This document shows positions 45,174-54,924 of a stretch of DNA of 64,000 nt, piece after piece; within the stretch, counting starts at the first letter, position 1; the number at the start of each line of letters is the position of its first letter. A model generated the notes under the pieces. The model made no database searches. It worked only from the letters and a program-made list of their open reading frames with translations, and was not told where the DNA came from. Source of the stretch: Candidatus Gastranaerophilales bacterium (GTDB lineage Bacteria; Bacillota; Clostridia; Lachnospirales; Lachnospiraceae); the NCBI GenBank assembly GCA_023663225.1, contig JAMPHU010000001.1, positions 1-64,000 of the forward strand, given 5' to 3'. Both the position numbers and the translations under genes were made by a program.

Positions 45174-45203
45174 CTATTTTTCCATTTTTCTTCCGCGCAT
45201 CTG

Positions 45204-48200
45204 TCACACTTTCTCCACGGAAAGCACCACCTTCTCGCCGTTGACATTCCACTCTTTAGCATTCGCGTACTCTGCGCCGCTCTTAAGCTCATCCGCCAAA
45301 ACCTTGGTGGCGATCACTTCTCTGTTGCGCTCTGCCAGCTCTGCCAACTTTGCATTTCCATTGAGAGATACCCGAATATGATCCATCACTTCAAAACCTG
45401 CATCCTTGCGCATGGTTTGAATCTTGCTGATGAGCTCATACACAAATCCTTCCTCGATCAGTTCCTCCGTCAGATTGGTGTCCAGCACAATGGTTGCGCG
45501 GCCGCTCTCCTGAGACACATAACCTTCCTTCTGCGCCATGTCGATCAGCAGATCTTCTCTGGACAATTCTACCGCCACACCGTCCACGGTAAAGTTCAGC
45601 TTGCCCTTCGCATTTAACTCATCCATCGCGGCATTGCCGTCCAGAGCCGCCAGTTCTTTTTGAATACCGCCCAACTGTTTGCCATATTTCGGCCCCACGG
45701 TGCGAAGCTGCGGCTTGAAGGTATAGGTGGTAAAATCTCTCACATCCTCCGTAAAGACCACTTCCTTCACGTTCAGTTCATCCGCGATAATATCCTTGTA
45801 AAAGCTGTCCAGTTCAAACTCCGCCTTGATATACATTTTGCCGATAGGTTGACGATTCTTGATCGCGGCGTCGTTGCGGCACGCGCGCCCCATCACCACA
45901 GCGTCCAGCACATTCTTCATTTTTTCTTCCAGTTCTCTGTCGATATGCGCTTGATCCACCGTGGGGAAATCGCACAGATGAATACTCTCGGGAGCCTCTT
46001 TATCAATACTCTTCACCAGATTCAGATAAATCTCCTCCGTCATAAAGGGAATCATGGGCGCAGAGGCTTTGCAGATGGTTACAAGCGCCGTATACAGTGT
46101 CATATAGGCGTTAATCTTATCCTGCTCCATGCCTTTTGCCCAGAAACGCTCTCTGCTTCTGCGCACATACCAGTTACTCATATCGTCCACAAACTCTTGC
46201 AGCGCTTTGGCAGCCTCCGGAATACGGTACTGATCCAGATTGTCATCCACCTGTCCCACCACAGTGTTTAGCCTGGAGAGCAGCCATTTGTCCATGACAG
46301 TCAGCTTATCGTACTCCAGTGTATACTTTGTGGCATCAAAACCGTCGATATTGGCATACAGCACAAAGAAGGCGTAGGTGTTCCAAAGTGTGCCCATAAA
46401 TTTGCGCTGTCCCTCCTGCACCAACTTGCCGGAAAAACGCTTGGGCAGCCAGGGTGCGGAACTGGTGTAGAAATACCAGCGGATAGCGTCCGCCCCGTAT
46501 TCTTCCAGCGCGTCAAAAGGATCCACCGCATTGCCCTTGCTCTTTGCCATCTTCTGTCCATTCTCATCCTGCACATGCCCCATGACAATCACATTCTCAT
46601 AGGGAGCTTTATTAAAGAGAAGCGTAGACTCCGCCAGCAGGGAGTAGAACCATCCTCTGGTCTGATCCACAGCCTCAGAAATAAACTGCGCCGGAAACTG
46701 CTTCTCAAAAAGCTCTTTATTTTCAAAAGGATAATGGTGCTGTGCAAAAGGCATCGCACCGGAATCAAACCAACAATCGATTACCTCCGGCACACGCTTC
46801 ATCACGCCGCCGCACTCCGGACAGGTGATTGTGATCTCGTCGATATAGGGCCGATGGAGCTCCACAGTCTTGACCGCCTCGTTGCCGCTCATCTGAAACA
46901 GCTCTTCTCTGCTGCCTATAGCATGCATATGACCACATTCGCACTCCCATACATTCAGCGGCGTTCCCCAATAACGATTGCGGGACACACCCCAATCCTG
47001 AATGTTTTCCAACCAGTTGCCGAAACGACCCTCTCCGATGGATTCCGGCACCCAGTTGATGGTCTTGTTGTTGCGGATCAGATCCTCGCGCACCGCCGTC
47101 ATTTTGATGAACCAGGACTCCCTCGCATAATAGATTAACGGCGTATCACATCTCCAACAGAAAGGATAATCATGCTCAAACTTTGGAGCGGAGAACAGTT
47201 TTCCTTCTTTATCCAGATCCTTCAGCACTTCGGGATCCGCTTTTTTCACAAAAAGTCCCGCATAGGGAGTCTCTTTCGTCAAATTACCCTTGCCATCCAC
47301 AAATTGTACAAAGGGCAAATCATAAATTCTGCCGATACGGTTGTCGTCCTCACCGAAAGCCGGCGCAATGTGTACGATTCCCGTGCCGTCCGTCATTGTG
47401 ACATAGTTGTCACAAGTTACAAAATGCGCCTTTTTCTTCTGCTTTGCCGCCGCATCCTTCGCACAGGCAAACAGTGGCTCATACTCTCTGTACTCCAGGT
47501 CTTTTCCCACATAAGTCTCCAGAACCTCATATTCGCCCAACTCTCCCAGCACCTTATCCAAAAGCGCCTGCGCCAGATAGTAAGTCATTCCATCCGCCGC
47601 CTTCACCTTCACATAGGTCTCATCCGGATGCACACAAAGCGCCACATTGGAGGGCAGCGTCCAGGGAGTCGTGGTCCACGCCAGAAAATAAGCGTCCTCG
47701 CCCGTCACACGAAAGCGCACCACAGCGGAGCGCTCCTTGACTGCCTTGTAACCCTGCGCCACCTCGTGACTGGAAAGCGGCGTCCCGCAGCGCGGACAGT
47801 AGGGAACCGTCTTAAAACCCTTGTAGAGCAGGCCCTTGTCCCAGATTGTCTTTAACGCCCACCACTCGGACTCGATAAAATTATCGTCATAGGTGACATA
47901 GGGATGATCCATATCTGCCCAAAAACCTACCGTCTTGGAAAAATCTTCCCACATTCCCTTATATTTCCAGACACTCTCCTTACATTTGGAGATAAAGGCG
48001 TCCAACCCGTACTCTTCAATCTGTTCTTTGCCGTCCAGACCCAGAAGCTTCTCCACTTCCAATTCCACCGGCAGGCCGTGTGTGTCCCATCCTGCCTTGC
48101 GAGGCACCATATATCCTTTCATGGTGCGGTATCTGGGGATCATATCCTTGATTGTGCGCGTCTCCACATGGCCGATATGAGGTTTGCCATTGGCTGTAGG

Positions 48201-48341
48201 CGGGCCGTCATAGAAGGTATACATCTCCCCGTCCTTGCGCTGCTCCATACTCTTTTCAAAAATAGCATTGTCGTTCCAGAATTTTTCCACGTTCTTCTCG
48301 CGTTCCACAAAATTCAGGTTGTTAGGCACTTGTCTGTACAT
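45204..48341 (-). CDS. ileS: Isoleucyl-tRNA synthetase, type 2 (eukaryote-like)
   Basis: This 1045-residue class I synthetase has GKPHIGHVETR (HIGH motif, about 50) and KMAKSKGN (KMSKS-type, about 605), with a large editing domain between. The length, and the text around PPTANGKPHIGHVETRTIKD, place it with type 2 IleRS rather than the shorter standard bacterial type 1 with its C-terminal zinc finger. Type 2 enzymes are known to be poorly inhibited by mupirocin. AAAGGGAGA precedes the ATG. A promoter and a T-box leader precede it. Confidence 0.95.
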   Translation of the reverse strand: MYRQVPNNLNFVEREKNVEKFWNDNAIFEKSMEQRKDGEMYTFYDGPPTANGKPHIGHVETRTIKDMIPRYRTMKGYMVPRKAGWDTHGLPVELEVEKLLGLDGKEQIEEYGLDAFISKCKESVWKYKGMWEDFSKTVGFWADMDHPYVTYDDNFIESEWWALKTIWDKGLLYKGFKTVPYCPRCGTPLSSHEVAQGYKAVKERSAVVRFRVTGEDAYFLAWTTTPWTLPSNVALCVHPDETYVKVKAADGMTYYLAQALLDKVLGELGEYEVLETYVGKDLEYREYEPLFACAKDAAAKQKKKAHFVTCDNYVTMTDGTGIVHIAPAFGEDDNRIGRIYDLPFVQFVDGKGNLTKETPYAGLFVKKADPEVLKDLDKEGKLFSAPKFEHDYPFCWRCDTPLIYYARESWFIKMTAVREDLIRNNKTINWVPESIGEGRFGNWLENIQDWGVSRNRYWGTPLNVWECECGHMHAIGSREELFQMSGNEAVKTVELHRPYIDEITITCPECGGVMKRVPEVIDCWFDSGAMPFAQHHYPFENKELFEKQFPAQFISEAVDQTRGWFYSLLAESTLLFNKAPYENVIVMGHVQDENGQKMAKSKGNAVDPFDALEEYGADAIRWYFYTSSAPWLPKRFSGKLVQEGQRKFMGTLWNTYAFFVLYANIDGFDATKYTLEYDKLTVMDKWLLSRLNTVVGQVDDNLDQYRIPEAAKALQEFVDDMSNWYVRRSRERFWAKGMEQDKINAYMTLYTALVTICKASAPMIPFMTEEIYLNLVKSIDKEAPESIHLCDFPTVDQAHIDRELEEKMKNVLDAVVMGRACRNDAAIKNRQPIGKMYIKAEFELDSFYKDIIADELNVKEVVFTEDVRDFTTYTFKPQLRTVGPKYGKQLGGIQKELAALDGNAAMDELNAKGKLNFTVDGVAVELSREDLLIDMAQKEGYVSQESGRATIVLDTNLTEELIEEGFVYELISKIQTMRKDAGFEVMDHIRVSLNGNAKLAELAERNREVIATKVLADELKSGAEYANAKEWNVNGEKVVLSVEKV

Positions 48342-48382
48342 TGTATTCTCCCTTTCTTAATATGATAATATGATTCTGATAT

Positions 48383-48413
48383 AAAAAAGCTCCACCCTGT
48401 AATAGGGCGAAGC
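48383..48413 (-). terminator. T-box controlled terminator
   Basis: On the minus strand a 10-pair stem (48404-48413 with 48389-48398, including G-T pairs) with a 5-base loop is followed by six T (48383-48388), 42 bases before the ileS ATG. Confidence 0.9.
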
Positions 48414-48636
48414 ATACTGTCCGCAAACCACCTGTTACAACATACTTCCCGCATAGAGGGGAGTGATATGGTTCCTCTTAACGGGAGGAGAACGTCCGAA
48501 ACTACTCGTCGCCTTTTGTTCCGGCTGCTCGAAAGGGATCTTCCCCATACCTCTACTCGCATCGGCCTCCCACCGCCGCCGACTCGCTGTGCCTTTTGAG
48601 AGAATGAGTACTGTCTTTGTCACCGCATTTGCATTT
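48383..48636 (-). promoter_or_regulatory. T-box leader of ileS
   Basis: The leader carries the conserved T-box sequence (minus-strand AACAGGTGGTTTGCGG, 48421-48436) followed by a terminator hairpin. An ATC codon for isoleucine (48537-48539), next to GAAG on the 3' side of a long stem, is the likely specifier, and a tcggc/gccga distal stem lies beyond it. Uncharged tRNA-Ile would pair with the specifier and T-box and let transcription reach ileS. The specifier assignment is inference; the T-box call rests on motif, terminator and position. Confidence 0.85.
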
Positions 48637-48642
48637 TTGACT

Positions 48643-48672
48643 ATTATAGCTCTGTGTTTTTGGGATTGTCAA
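48643..48672 (-). promoter_or_regulatory. Consensus sigma-A promoter of ileS
   Basis: Minus-strand TTGACA (48667-48672), 18 bases and TATAAT (48643-48648). Both hexamers match the consensus fully. The leader from its predicted start to the ATG is about 295 bases. Confidence 0.88.
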
Positions 48673-48696
48673 GCACTTTTCGCCTTGCAGCCAAAA

Positions 48697-50247
48697 CTAA
48701 TAGGCGACCGCAGCATAGTCAAACACCTGCACCTGACAACCTTTTGTTTGAAAAGTTTCCGCGGCCGTTGGCGGAATGATATAAATCTGTCCGGCAGTTA
48801 CATCCGAAATGCCAATGTGGAATTGCCCACAAAAATATCCGTTGAGATCATCCATATCCCGCACGATATTCAGATATTCTGTCACCGGCAGCCTGCCGTA
48901 AAACAAAATCTTAGGATAATTGAAACTGTCGTCAACAAAAATAACCTTTTCATCGCTGGCAAGATTTTGGGCATAATATACCGCCTCTTCCAGTCCATCC
49001 TGAAACTCACAGCCGATCGTTTCTCTGTAATCCGTAAAATAGAACTTTTCAAAACACAAAAAGAAAATCAATGCCGCGATCACAAATATTGCCGGAACAT
49101 ATTTGCCACATTTTTTTAAAGAGCGCATCAGCAAACGCATTACAAGGCATACTCCAATCGCAATAAAGAGAACGATCGGTATATGTATACAATTAATACG
49201 ATTTACATTTACATTTACATCGATCAACCCCCCTAACAAACCCGCACACCCAAAAGGCGCCAACAACAGCACCGCTCCATCGTACTTGCGCTTTTGTATA
49301 CTGACAATCGCTCTTTTACAGCAATACAGAAGACCGATCACCGCAAAAACAAGCATCCATTTACTACCATATAATCCAAATTCTTCCGTTGCATTCCAGG
49401 GCAGACCATCCCCCTGATCCCACAACAAACGCAGAAGCCGCAAAAAATTGTAGGGCGCGTTATAGAGAGAAATCTCACTTTTCCTCATCGCCTCAAGTTT
49501 GGGGATGGATAAAAAGGGAGTGCGGATCTCTTCCATATATCCGTAATTGATAAGCAAAAACAATATAAGCGGCAATGCTAACAATGCCAGAAGAAAAACT
49601 GCTGCCACCTCATATTTATCAATATGTAATTTCCCTGTGTACCACAGATAGATAAGCTGCAAAACGATCATCAAAGGAACGATGAGCCATATGGTAACAT
49701 AACAATACAGACTCAAACCATAGAACAACACTGACACTAAAAAATATTGTGTTTTTTCTGCCCCAAGCACAAAAAAATAGAAACCAAGCAGCAGAAACCC
49801 TGGCGCAAAATTGGCATCCATTCCCCACCTGGCCATCATGATATGCCATGGGCATACGCCCAAAAGTAATAAACCCATCAATGCCATCTGCTGATCAAAT
49901 AATTTTAACATAAGCTTATACGTCACATAAAGCGTAACACAGGCAACGATGAACTGTGGGATACGGATCACCCACATATGCGGCCCAAATATGGCAATAA
50001 AGGGAATCATCAGGTATGTATTCAGAGCACTCATTCCACTTCCCCATGTATTGAGATAAACAGGAAAAGAATAACCGGAACTGTCAATGCCATAGTGAAG
50101 AAGCGAATACGCCTCATAAGCTGAAAAAGCCTCATCTTGATTGATGCCTCCCGGAACTTTTCCAAGCATCCATCCCCTGGCGAAAATTCCAACAAACAAA
50201 AATAAAAGCATCAGACTGGTATGTAAAGTCTTCTCAACGTTTTTCAT
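48697..50247 (-). CDS. Integral membrane GT-C glycosyltransferase
   Basis: The ATG at 50247 gives 516 residues; an ATG at 50280 within the amidase end has a GGAGGGG ahead and is an alternative. About ten hydrophobic segments and an early loop with GGINQDEAFSAYEA (an Asp-Glu pair in the first outside loop) fit GT-C enzymes of the GT39/GT83 kind, which use lipid-linked sugars. A soluble outside part ends the protein. It starts next to the amidase stop, so translation is coupled. The acceptor is unknown. AT content is higher than in neighbouring genes. Confidence 0.82.
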   Translation of the reverse strand: MKNVEKTLHTSLMLLFLFVGIFARGWMLGKVPGGINQDEAFSAYEAYSLLHYGIDSSGYSFPVYLNTWGSGMSALNTYLMIPFIAIFGPHMWVIRIPQFIVACVTLYVTYKLMLKLFDQQMALMGLLLLGVCPWHIMMARWGMDANFAPGFLLLGFYFFVLGAEKTQYFLVSVLFYGLSLYCYVTIWLIVPLMIVLQLIYLWYTGKLHIDKYEVAAVFLLALLALPLILFLLINYGYMEEIRTPFLSIPKLEAMRKSEISLYNAPYNFLRLLRLLWDQGDGLPWNATEEFGLYGSKWMLVFAVIGLLYCCKRAIVSIQKRKYDGAVLLLAPFGCAGLLGGLIDVNVNVNRINCIHIPIVLFIAIGVCLVMRLLMRSLKKCGKYVPAIFVIAALIFFLCFEKFYFTDYRETIGCEFQDGLEEAVYYAQNLASDEKVIFVDDSFNYPKILFYGRLPVTEYLNIVRDMDDLNGYFCGQFHIGISDVTAGQIYIIPPTAAETFQTKGCQVQVFDYAAVAY

Positions 50248-50251
50248 CTTC

Positions 50252-51337
50252 CTATTGCTGAAAATACAAATCGATTCCATTCGCCATCCCCTCCGCAAGT
50301 TTATACTGATATTCCTCCGAAGCCATAAGCGCATCTTCCGTCGGATTGGTCATATACCCCATCTCCACTATGGTGACGGGCACCTGACACCAGTTGATCC
50401 CGCTCATCGTGTCCGTCTCCCACACGTACTGTTTCTTGCAGCCGGTGGCCGCCACCAATTCATCCAACACACAGACCGACAAATCCTTACTCTCCTGATA
50501 GAGGGTTCCGTTGTAGGGATTGTTCTGCGTCTGACAGATGGTCATAGCGCCGTTCACGCCGGTATCTGTGGAGCCGTTGGCGTGAACCCTGATAAACACA
50601 TCCGCCGACAGGTCATTGGCCACCTGCGCCCTCTCACTGTTGCTGATATCCACGTCATGCGCAGTCCTCACCATGACAACCTCGTATCCCCGCGCTTCCA
50701 GTTCCTCCTGCAGCTTCTCCGCCACCATCAGTGTCAACTCGTATTCATAGAGACCGCTGGTGTCCCCATGCGTTCCACTTGATACTTTTGCCTTGGTCTC
50801 CTGCGCACCCGGGCCCACCGGTTCCTGCTCATTGTTCCCTTTCTGTTGATGTCCGGCATCTATGACCACCACAAAACCATTCTGCCCTTCCGGCTGCTGC
50901 CTCAAATATCTGCTGGCGATATAATAGGTCTGTCCTTCTATCCAAACACTGCTCCATTCTCCATCATCCTGAATCTGCTGCACTTCCGTTCTGCGCTCCA
51001 GCACAGTATATACTTCCGCATCTGTAGAAGGAGCCTCACGCACATTGACCCGATCTGTAGTGTGAACTGTCACTGTATCCGGCGTCTCCTCCGGTGCGGA
51101 CTGCCCGCTTGATTCGGCGTCCGGCTGTGTCTCCGGTACAGATTCCCCCTCAGGCTGTACGCTCTGGTCAGTCACGCTCTCAGACTTCTCCTCCGGCACA
51201 AATGCGGTTTCCATCTCTACTGTGTCCGAAGGCGGTTCGGCATCCTTCCTGCCGCATCCCGTCAGCAACACGGCGATCAAAACACACGGTAAGATTTTTT
51301 TCACAATCATTTCCAAATTATAAGGAAATATTCCCAT
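50252..51337 (-). CDS. N-acetylmuramoyl-L-alanine amidase lipoprotein with SH3 domain
   Basis: This 361-residue protein starts at 51337 (GGAGG seven bases ahead) with a lipoprotein signal (LLTGC, Cys28). An acidic linker, a bacterial SH3 domain (about 92-150, [20 protein letters not shown]) and an Amidase_3 domain (about 155-360) follow. The zinc residues are visible: [15 protein letters not shown] and RVHANGS, plus the catalytic Glu in [11 protein letters not shown]. It cuts the bond between MurNAc and L-Ala in the cell wall. The glycosyltransferase follows directly. Confidence 0.95.
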   Translation of the reverse strand: MGIFPYNLEMIVKKILPCVLIAVLLTGCGRKDAEPPSDTVEMETAFVPEEKSESVTDQSVQPEGESVPETQPDAESSGQSAPEETPDTVTVHTTDRVNVREAPSTDAEVYTVLERRTEVQQIQDDGEWSSVWIEGQTYYIASRYLRQQPEGQNGFVVVIDAGHQQKGNNEQEPVGPGAQETKAKVSSGTHGDTSGLYEYELTLMVAEKLQEELEARGYEVVMVRTAHDVDISNSERAQVANDLSADVFIRVHANGSTDTGVNGAMTICQTQNNPYNGTLYQESKDLSVCVLDELVAATGCKKQYVWETDTMSGINWCQVPVTIVEMGYMTNPTEDALMASEEYQYKLAEGMANGIDLYFQQ

Positions 51338-51514
51338 TGCGATTCCTCCAGAAAGTTTTTACGCTGTTCCCATTGTAGCGGCTTGAGGAAAATCTGTCAA
51401 ACAAAACCCTTTTCTCCGCATACATATTTCGGAAACATTTACAGATAATAACTCCAGATGAAACATCAACTCAAAAACTGACAAAAATCATACTAAAACG
51501 GAGGAAGAACTACC

Positions 51515-52060
51515 ATGAAAGCAACTGGAATCGTAAGACGGATAGATGATTTAGGACGTATTGTAATCCCCAAGGAAATTCGGCGCACTCTGCACATCAG
51601 GGAAAGCGACCCGCTAGAGATCTTTACCGACAGAGAAGGGCAGATCATCTTGAAAAAATACTCTCCTATCGGTGAGATGACCACCTTTGCCAAACAGTAC
51701 GCGGAAAGTCTTGCACAGGTATCCGGCCACGCTGCAGTCATTGCCGACAGAGATCAGTTTGTAGCAGCGGCGGGCGGCTACAAACAGCTTCTAAACAAAT
51801 CGATCAGCAAGCAGTTGGAGGACAAGGTAAACAACAGGGAGACCGTCCTTGCATCCCGCGGCGACCGCAGCTTTATCAACATCTGCGGCGAGATCAATGA
51901 GGACTACCAGCACCAGGCCATCGCCCCCATCATCTGCGAGGGCGACGTCATCGGCAGCGTAGCGCTCCTAGAAAACAACAACCGCGGTAAAATGGGTGAG
52001 GTCGAGCAGAAACTCGTTCTCTCCGCAGCGGGTTTTCTGGGGCGGCAGATGGAGCAATAA
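51515..52060 (+). CDS. spoVT: Stage V sporulation protein T
   Basis: This 181-residue DNA-binding regulator has an N-terminal AbrB swapped-hairpin domain (about 1-50, MKATGIVRRIDDLGRIVIPKE) and a C-terminal GAF-like domain (about 55-178, HAAVIADRDQFVAAAGG). This is the SpoVT layout, a forespore regulator acting after sigma-G. GGAGG lies ahead of the ATG. Its end is one base from that of the convergent pncB. It supports a spore-forming host. Confidence 0.96.
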   Translation: MKATGIVRRIDDLGRIVIPKEIRRTLHIRESDPLEIFTDREGQIILKKYSPIGEMTTFAKQYAESLAQVSGHAAVIADRDQFVAAAGGYKQLLNKSISKQLEDKVNNRETVLASRGDRSFINICGEINEDYQHQAIAPIICEGDVIGSVALLENNNRGKMGEVEQKLVLSAAGFLGRQMEQ

Positions 52061-52061
52061 C

Positions 52062-53516
52062 TTACCTTTCACTCATTCTGTCCAGAAGTTCAAGTTTCAT
52101 ATCATACAACTTTCTGGACAGATCTACATACACGCCATGCGGATTCACCAGTCGCTTGGTCTCGTCCCAAAGCGTATCCAATTCCTTTTGACAATACTCC
52201 CTGATCTCCATCACCTTAGGCGACGTATAACAGCACTCGCCGTTCTTGAATATCTGTTGCAAAATTGGCCGGATCGTATAAGTGCCTCCCGTCAGCCGCG
52301 TCTTTTTCCAAGGTTCAGAAGGATCGAACAGCAGCATATCTTCCTTTTCGTCAAAGACTTCATCCGCCAGGCAGATCAAATCCGCCTTCAGCTTGCCGCT
52401 CTCCTTTTCATAAATACGGTAAATCATCTTGTCCCCCGGATTGGTGACTTTCTCTGTATTTTCAGACAGCTTGATCTTTGGAATAAATTTGCCGTCCTTA
52501 CCCATGATGGCGGCAAGCTTATACACCCCGCCAAAGGAAGGATTGTCCTTGGAAGTGATCAGATTGGTTCCCACACCCCATGAGGTGATCATCGCACCCT
52601 GCTCTTTCAAACTGTCGATCAAAAACTCATCCAGATCATTGGAAGCGGAGATCACAGCATCATGGAAACCCGCCTCATCCAGCATTTTTCTCGCCTTTTT
52701 GGACAGATAAGCGAGATCTCCGCTGTCTAAACGGATGCCATAATAAGTGAGGGGAATACCTGCCTCACGCATCTCGGTAAACACCTTGATCGCATTGGGT
52801 ACACCTGATTTCAAAGTATCATAAGTATCCACCAACAAAATACACGCATTGGGATACATATCCGCATACGCCCGAAACGCCGTATACTCATCCGGAAAAC
52901 TCATGATCCAGCTATGGGCATGCGTACCCTTTACCGGGATGTCAAAAAGCTGACCCGCCAGCACATTACTGGTGCCGATGCAGCCGCCGATCACAGCCGC
53001 CCTTGCGCCATAAGTACCCGCATCCGGCCCTTGCGCACGCCTGAGGCCAAACTCCATGATACCGTCGCCACGGGCAGCATGACATACTCTGGCCGCCTTA
53101 GTGGCAATGAGGCTCTGATGGTTGATGATATTCAAAATGGCCGTCTCCACCAACTGTGCCTGCATAATGGGAGCCACCACCTTCACCATGGGCTCCCTGG
53201 GGAACATGACCGTCCCCTCCGGAATCGCATAGATATCACCGGTAAACCTAAAATCTTTTAAATAATTCAAAAAGTCCTCGCCAAAAATCCCGAGGGACGC
53301 CAAATAGTCGATATCCTCCTGCTCAAAACGCAGCTCCTTTATATACTGGATCAACAACTCCAGCCCTGCACAGATCGAATACCCGCCTCCACAGGGATTA
53401 TTGCGGAAAAAGGCATCAAAGATGACCGTCTCATTGCGATCCTTGTTCTTGAAATATCCCTGCATCATCGTCAATTCATAAAGATCTGTCAACAGGGTCA
53501 AATTCTGTCTGTCCAT
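52062..53516 (-). CDS. pncB: Nicotinate phosphoribosyltransferase
   Basis: This 484-residue enzyme converts nicotinate and PRPP to nicotinate mononucleotide for NAD salvage. It shows LTDLYELTMMQGYF at the N-terminus, EFGLRRAQGPDAG and GTHAHSWIMSF (about 205) in the core, RLDSGDLAYLSKKARK with the substrate-binding region (about 265), and a C-terminal YTSPKVMEI segment. GAGGGAGAT precedes the ATG. It converges with spoVT and stands apart from other NAD genes. Confidence 0.95.
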   Translation of the reverse strand: MDRQNLTLLTDLYELTMMQGYFKNKDRNETVIFDAFFRNNPCGGGYSICAGLELLIQYIKELRFEQEDIDYLASLGIFGEDFLNYLKDFRFTGDIYAIPEGTVMFPREPMVKVVAPIMQAQLVETAILNIINHQSLIATKAARVCHAARGDGIMEFGLRRAQGPDAGTYGARAAVIGGCIGTSNVLAGQLFDIPVKGTHAHSWIMSFPDEYTAFRAYADMYPNACILLVDTYDTLKSGVPNAIKVFTEMREAGIPLTYYGIRLDSGDLAYLSKKARKMLDEAGFHDAVISASNDLDEFLIDSLKEQGAMITSWGVGTNLITSKDNPSFGGVYKLAAIMGKDGKFIPKIKLSENTEKVTNPGDKMIYRIYEKESGKLKADLICLADEVFDEKEDMLLFDPSEPWKKTRLTGGTYTIRPILQQIFKNGECCYTSPKVMEIREYCQKELDTLWDETKRLVNPHGVYVDLSRKLYDMKLELLDRMSER

Positions 53517-53568
53517 ATCTCCCTCTCCTTCTGCCGCCCATACGGCATCATCGCCTCAAATTCTAAAC

Positions 53569-54849
53569 TTACCAGTACACGATCTTGTTTCTGCCGCTCT
53601 CCTTCCCTTCGTACAGATTGTGATCCGCCTTACAGAGAAGATCCTTCATGGCGATGTCCTTTCCGTCAGTGACACCGAAAGTCATGGTCAATGTGACCAC
53701 TTTATCCTGGTAGGAAATCTGCATCGCGCGGATATCATCCAGCATCTTTTCCAGATACTTCTTCGCCCTCTCGCCGTCCATCTTTTCAAACACCAGCAAA
53801 AATTCCTCGCCTCCCCATCTGGCCACAAAACCGGCTTTTTGCATATGTTCTTTCAAAGTGGAGGCCACAGCTTTTAACACAACGTCTCCGCAATCATGGC
53901 CGTATGTATCATTCACTCTTTTGAAGAAGTCAATATCTCCTATGGCGACCGCAAACGGAATCTTCTGTACCGCCGACTTCTCCATGATACGTCTCAGTTT
54001 TCTGTCCGCTGTACTGCGATTGACAAGTTTGGTGAGCGTATCCAGCTCTACCATCTCCCTGATCGCCTGCTGCGTGGCCACCACAGCCTGCCCCATCTCA
54101 CCTAACTCATCATTGCGTTCCAGCACTGCAGGATCGATCTCCGCATCCATGTTCCCCTGAGATACCTCCGACAAAAAATCACGGATCTTCAATAGAATAC
54201 CCACGATTCCCTTCGTGTAGTGGAAAATAATGTAAGCCATGATCAGTATTGTGAGAAACACCGCCACCAAAAGGGGATACAGCGCTTTTTGCACCGCCTC
54301 GTCCACCTGCCCTTTCGGTTTCCCCACAAACAGCATCCCTGTCACCTTTCCATCGGAATTATAGATTGGCGTATAATAAGAAAAATAACCTACTCCTCCT
54401 ACGATCGCGTTGGTATAAAAATGCGGCTCCGCTCCTTTCAAAACGTCCTGCCGCACCTCATTGGTCGCGCCTGAACCCACATAGCGTCCGCCGGACGAAT
54501 CATAGATCGTAGTCAAAATTCGGGTATTCTGGTAAAAAAGCGTAACCTCCAAGTCATTGTCCACCTTCACTTGATCCAGCAGTGCGAAGGCATCCGTGAT
54601 ATCTTCCTCGCCTTTATAATACCGATAACTTCCCTCGCCCTCTCGTCTGTAATCGCCCGGATAGGCTGTGTTCAACAGTGTGATCGCACTGGCGGAAGCG
54701 CCTCGCAGAGACTCCTCCACTTCATTATACATCGCTGCTGAAAACAGACGATACCCCAGCGCCATGATCATGATTCCCAAAAGCAACAGGGGGAAGATCC
54801 CTACCGCCTGTAACATATATGCCATTTTTCCTTTGTTCTTTTTCTTCAT
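53569..54849 (-). CDS. Cache-domain diguanylate cyclase
   Basis: The ATG at 54849 (GGGGG ahead) gives 426 residues; an ATG four codons earlier is possible. A membrane segment (about 10-32), a single Cache-type outside domain (about 35-195, with YFSYYTPIYNSDGKVTGMLFVGKPKG), a second membrane segment (about 200-220), a HAMP-like stretch and a GGDEF domain follow. The active site GGEEF (346-350) is intact, and no RxxD inhibitory site is visible before it. It makes c-di-GMP in response to a small outside ligand. It is a single gene. Confidence 0.93.
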   Translation of the reverse strand: MKKKNKGKMAYMLQAVGIFPLLLLGIMIMALGYRLFSAAMYNEVEESLRGASASAITLLNTAYPGDYRREGEGSYRYYKGEEDITDAFALLDQVKVDNDLEVTLFYQNTRILTTIYDSSGGRYVGSGATNEVRQDVLKGAEPHFYTNAIVGGVGYFSYYTPIYNSDGKVTGMLFVGKPKGQVDEAVQKALYPLLVAVFLTILIMAYIIFHYTKGIVGILLKIRDFLSEVSQGNMDAEIDPAVLERNDELGEMGQAVVATQQAIREMVELDTLTKLVNRSTADRKLRRIMEKSAVQKIPFAVAIGDIDFFKRVNDTYGHDCGDVVLKAVASTLKEHMQKAGFVARWGGEEFLLVFEKMDGERAKKYLEKMLDDIRAMQISYQDKVVTLTMTFGVTDGKDIAMKDLLCKADHNLYEGKESGRNKIVYW

Positions 54850-54924
54850 GCTAACCCCCATGATTCCGCTTCAGCGAAATCACAAACCAAGATGAAAAGC
54901 GCCGCATTTCCCGCGTTCTATGTG

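Noticed and set aside
42574..45381. Long plus-strand open frames opposite glgP
   Set aside because: They mirror the glgP reading frame, show no domain and have poor starts.
51489..51495. CATACTA upstream of spoVT, like a forespore (sigma-F/G) -10 element
   Set aside because: The implied transcription start would fall inside the ribosome site, and no good -35 is found at the right distance.
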